Shown: positions 63,890 to 64,000 of the stretch, one piece after another
How positions within the stretch are numbered: position 1 is the first letter of the stretch
Layout: each line of letters starts with the position of its first letter
NCBI GenBank assembly: GCA_024449915.1
Contig: JAMZAV010000358.1
Location: 992,001 to 1,056,000, forward strand
Direction of reading: 5' to 3'
DNA from: Sweltsa coloradensis
Lineage: Eukaryota > Arthropoda > Insecta > Plecoptera > Chloroperlidae
DNA: 64,000 nt
Program-made: the position numbers and the translations under genes
Notes under the pieces: model-generated
What the model saw: only the letters and a program-made list of their open reading frames with translations
What the model was told of the DNA's origin: nothing
Databases searched by the model: none

Positions 63890-64000
63890 TTTTCGTTGGC
63901 AAACCGGGGTCTGGGGCAAAGCCCCAGTCGCCGGAGGCGAAATTTTTTGGGGTATTATTGCCCTTAGAGCCTTGAAAGGAAAATATTTTGGGGTATTATT
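63890..64000. repeat. G/C stem and short direct repeat at the window end
   Basis: ctggggcaaagccccag forms a short stem and gccggaggcgaaatttt follows, like the G/C stem motifs in the hAT at 34.8 and 35.6 kb. ttttggggtattatt occurs twice (63947 and 63986). The element continues past the edge. Confidence 0.5.

Overview
This is nuclear DNA from an animal, probably a marine invertebrate. All three host genes have GT-AG introns and their best-known relatives are animal proteins. The spaces between exons are packed with non-LTR retrotransposons, hAT, PIF/Harbinger, piggyBac-like and TA-target DNA elements, and minisatellites. The palindrome TAGGCCTA is scattered throughout. The phylum cannot be fixed from the sequence; an echinoderm-like or other marine bilaterian genome is a guess.

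Three host genes are recognisable, all on the minus strand. (1) The cohesin ATPase SMC1 runs from its ATG at 26766 down past the left edge. Eight exons (26766-25900, 19716-19552, 14669-14523, 14290-13977, 13263-13146, 12475-12168, 2203-2051, 850-697) join in frame to 742 codons: the N-terminal ATPase half, first coiled coil, hinge and start of the return coiled coil. (2) A BTB-BACK-Kelch (KLHL-type) gene is complete from 44083 to 32412: eight exons, 602 residues, six kelch repeats. (3) The CCR4-NOT deadenylase CAF1 (CNOT7/8, Pop2) lies at 60441-48615 in three exons, with all DEDD-type catalytic motifs. Its most N-terminal part may lie further right.

Most of the rest is mobile DNA, much of it nested so precisely that insertion order can be read. 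At 3940-9961 a PIF/Harbinger-type element (TSD TAA) was split by a 5.1-kb LINE (10-bp TSD), which was itself split by a 0.74-kb TA-target element. An intact sister copy at 42315-43194 carries a 56-residue MADF-like ORF. At 14850-19220 a hAT element (8-bp TSD) encloses a CR1-type LINE, a tRNA-like SINE and a 56-bp minisatellite. At 19742-25708 a LINE that makes up nearly all of SMC1 intron 1 is interrupted by a TA-target element and a hAT. At 33262-36040 a LINE remnant is interrupted by another hAT. Further hAT elements lie at 50518-51292 and 52245-52949, and a piggyBac-like MITE at 41197-41748.

The most notable non-coding object is a consensus-matching type I hammerhead ribozyme at 49887-49928 (+), in a CAF1 intron beside tRNA-like repeats. 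Other unusual structures are two truncated copies of the 3' end and splice donor of SMC1 exon 6 (11583-11670 and 12063-12133), a large fold-back palindrome at 63043-63619, and a homopolymer-rich, indel-ridden stretch at about 55400-59970 that holds a decayed LINE and may be poor consensus. The spaces 26767-32400 and 45500-48530 contain repeats but no gene I can recognise.
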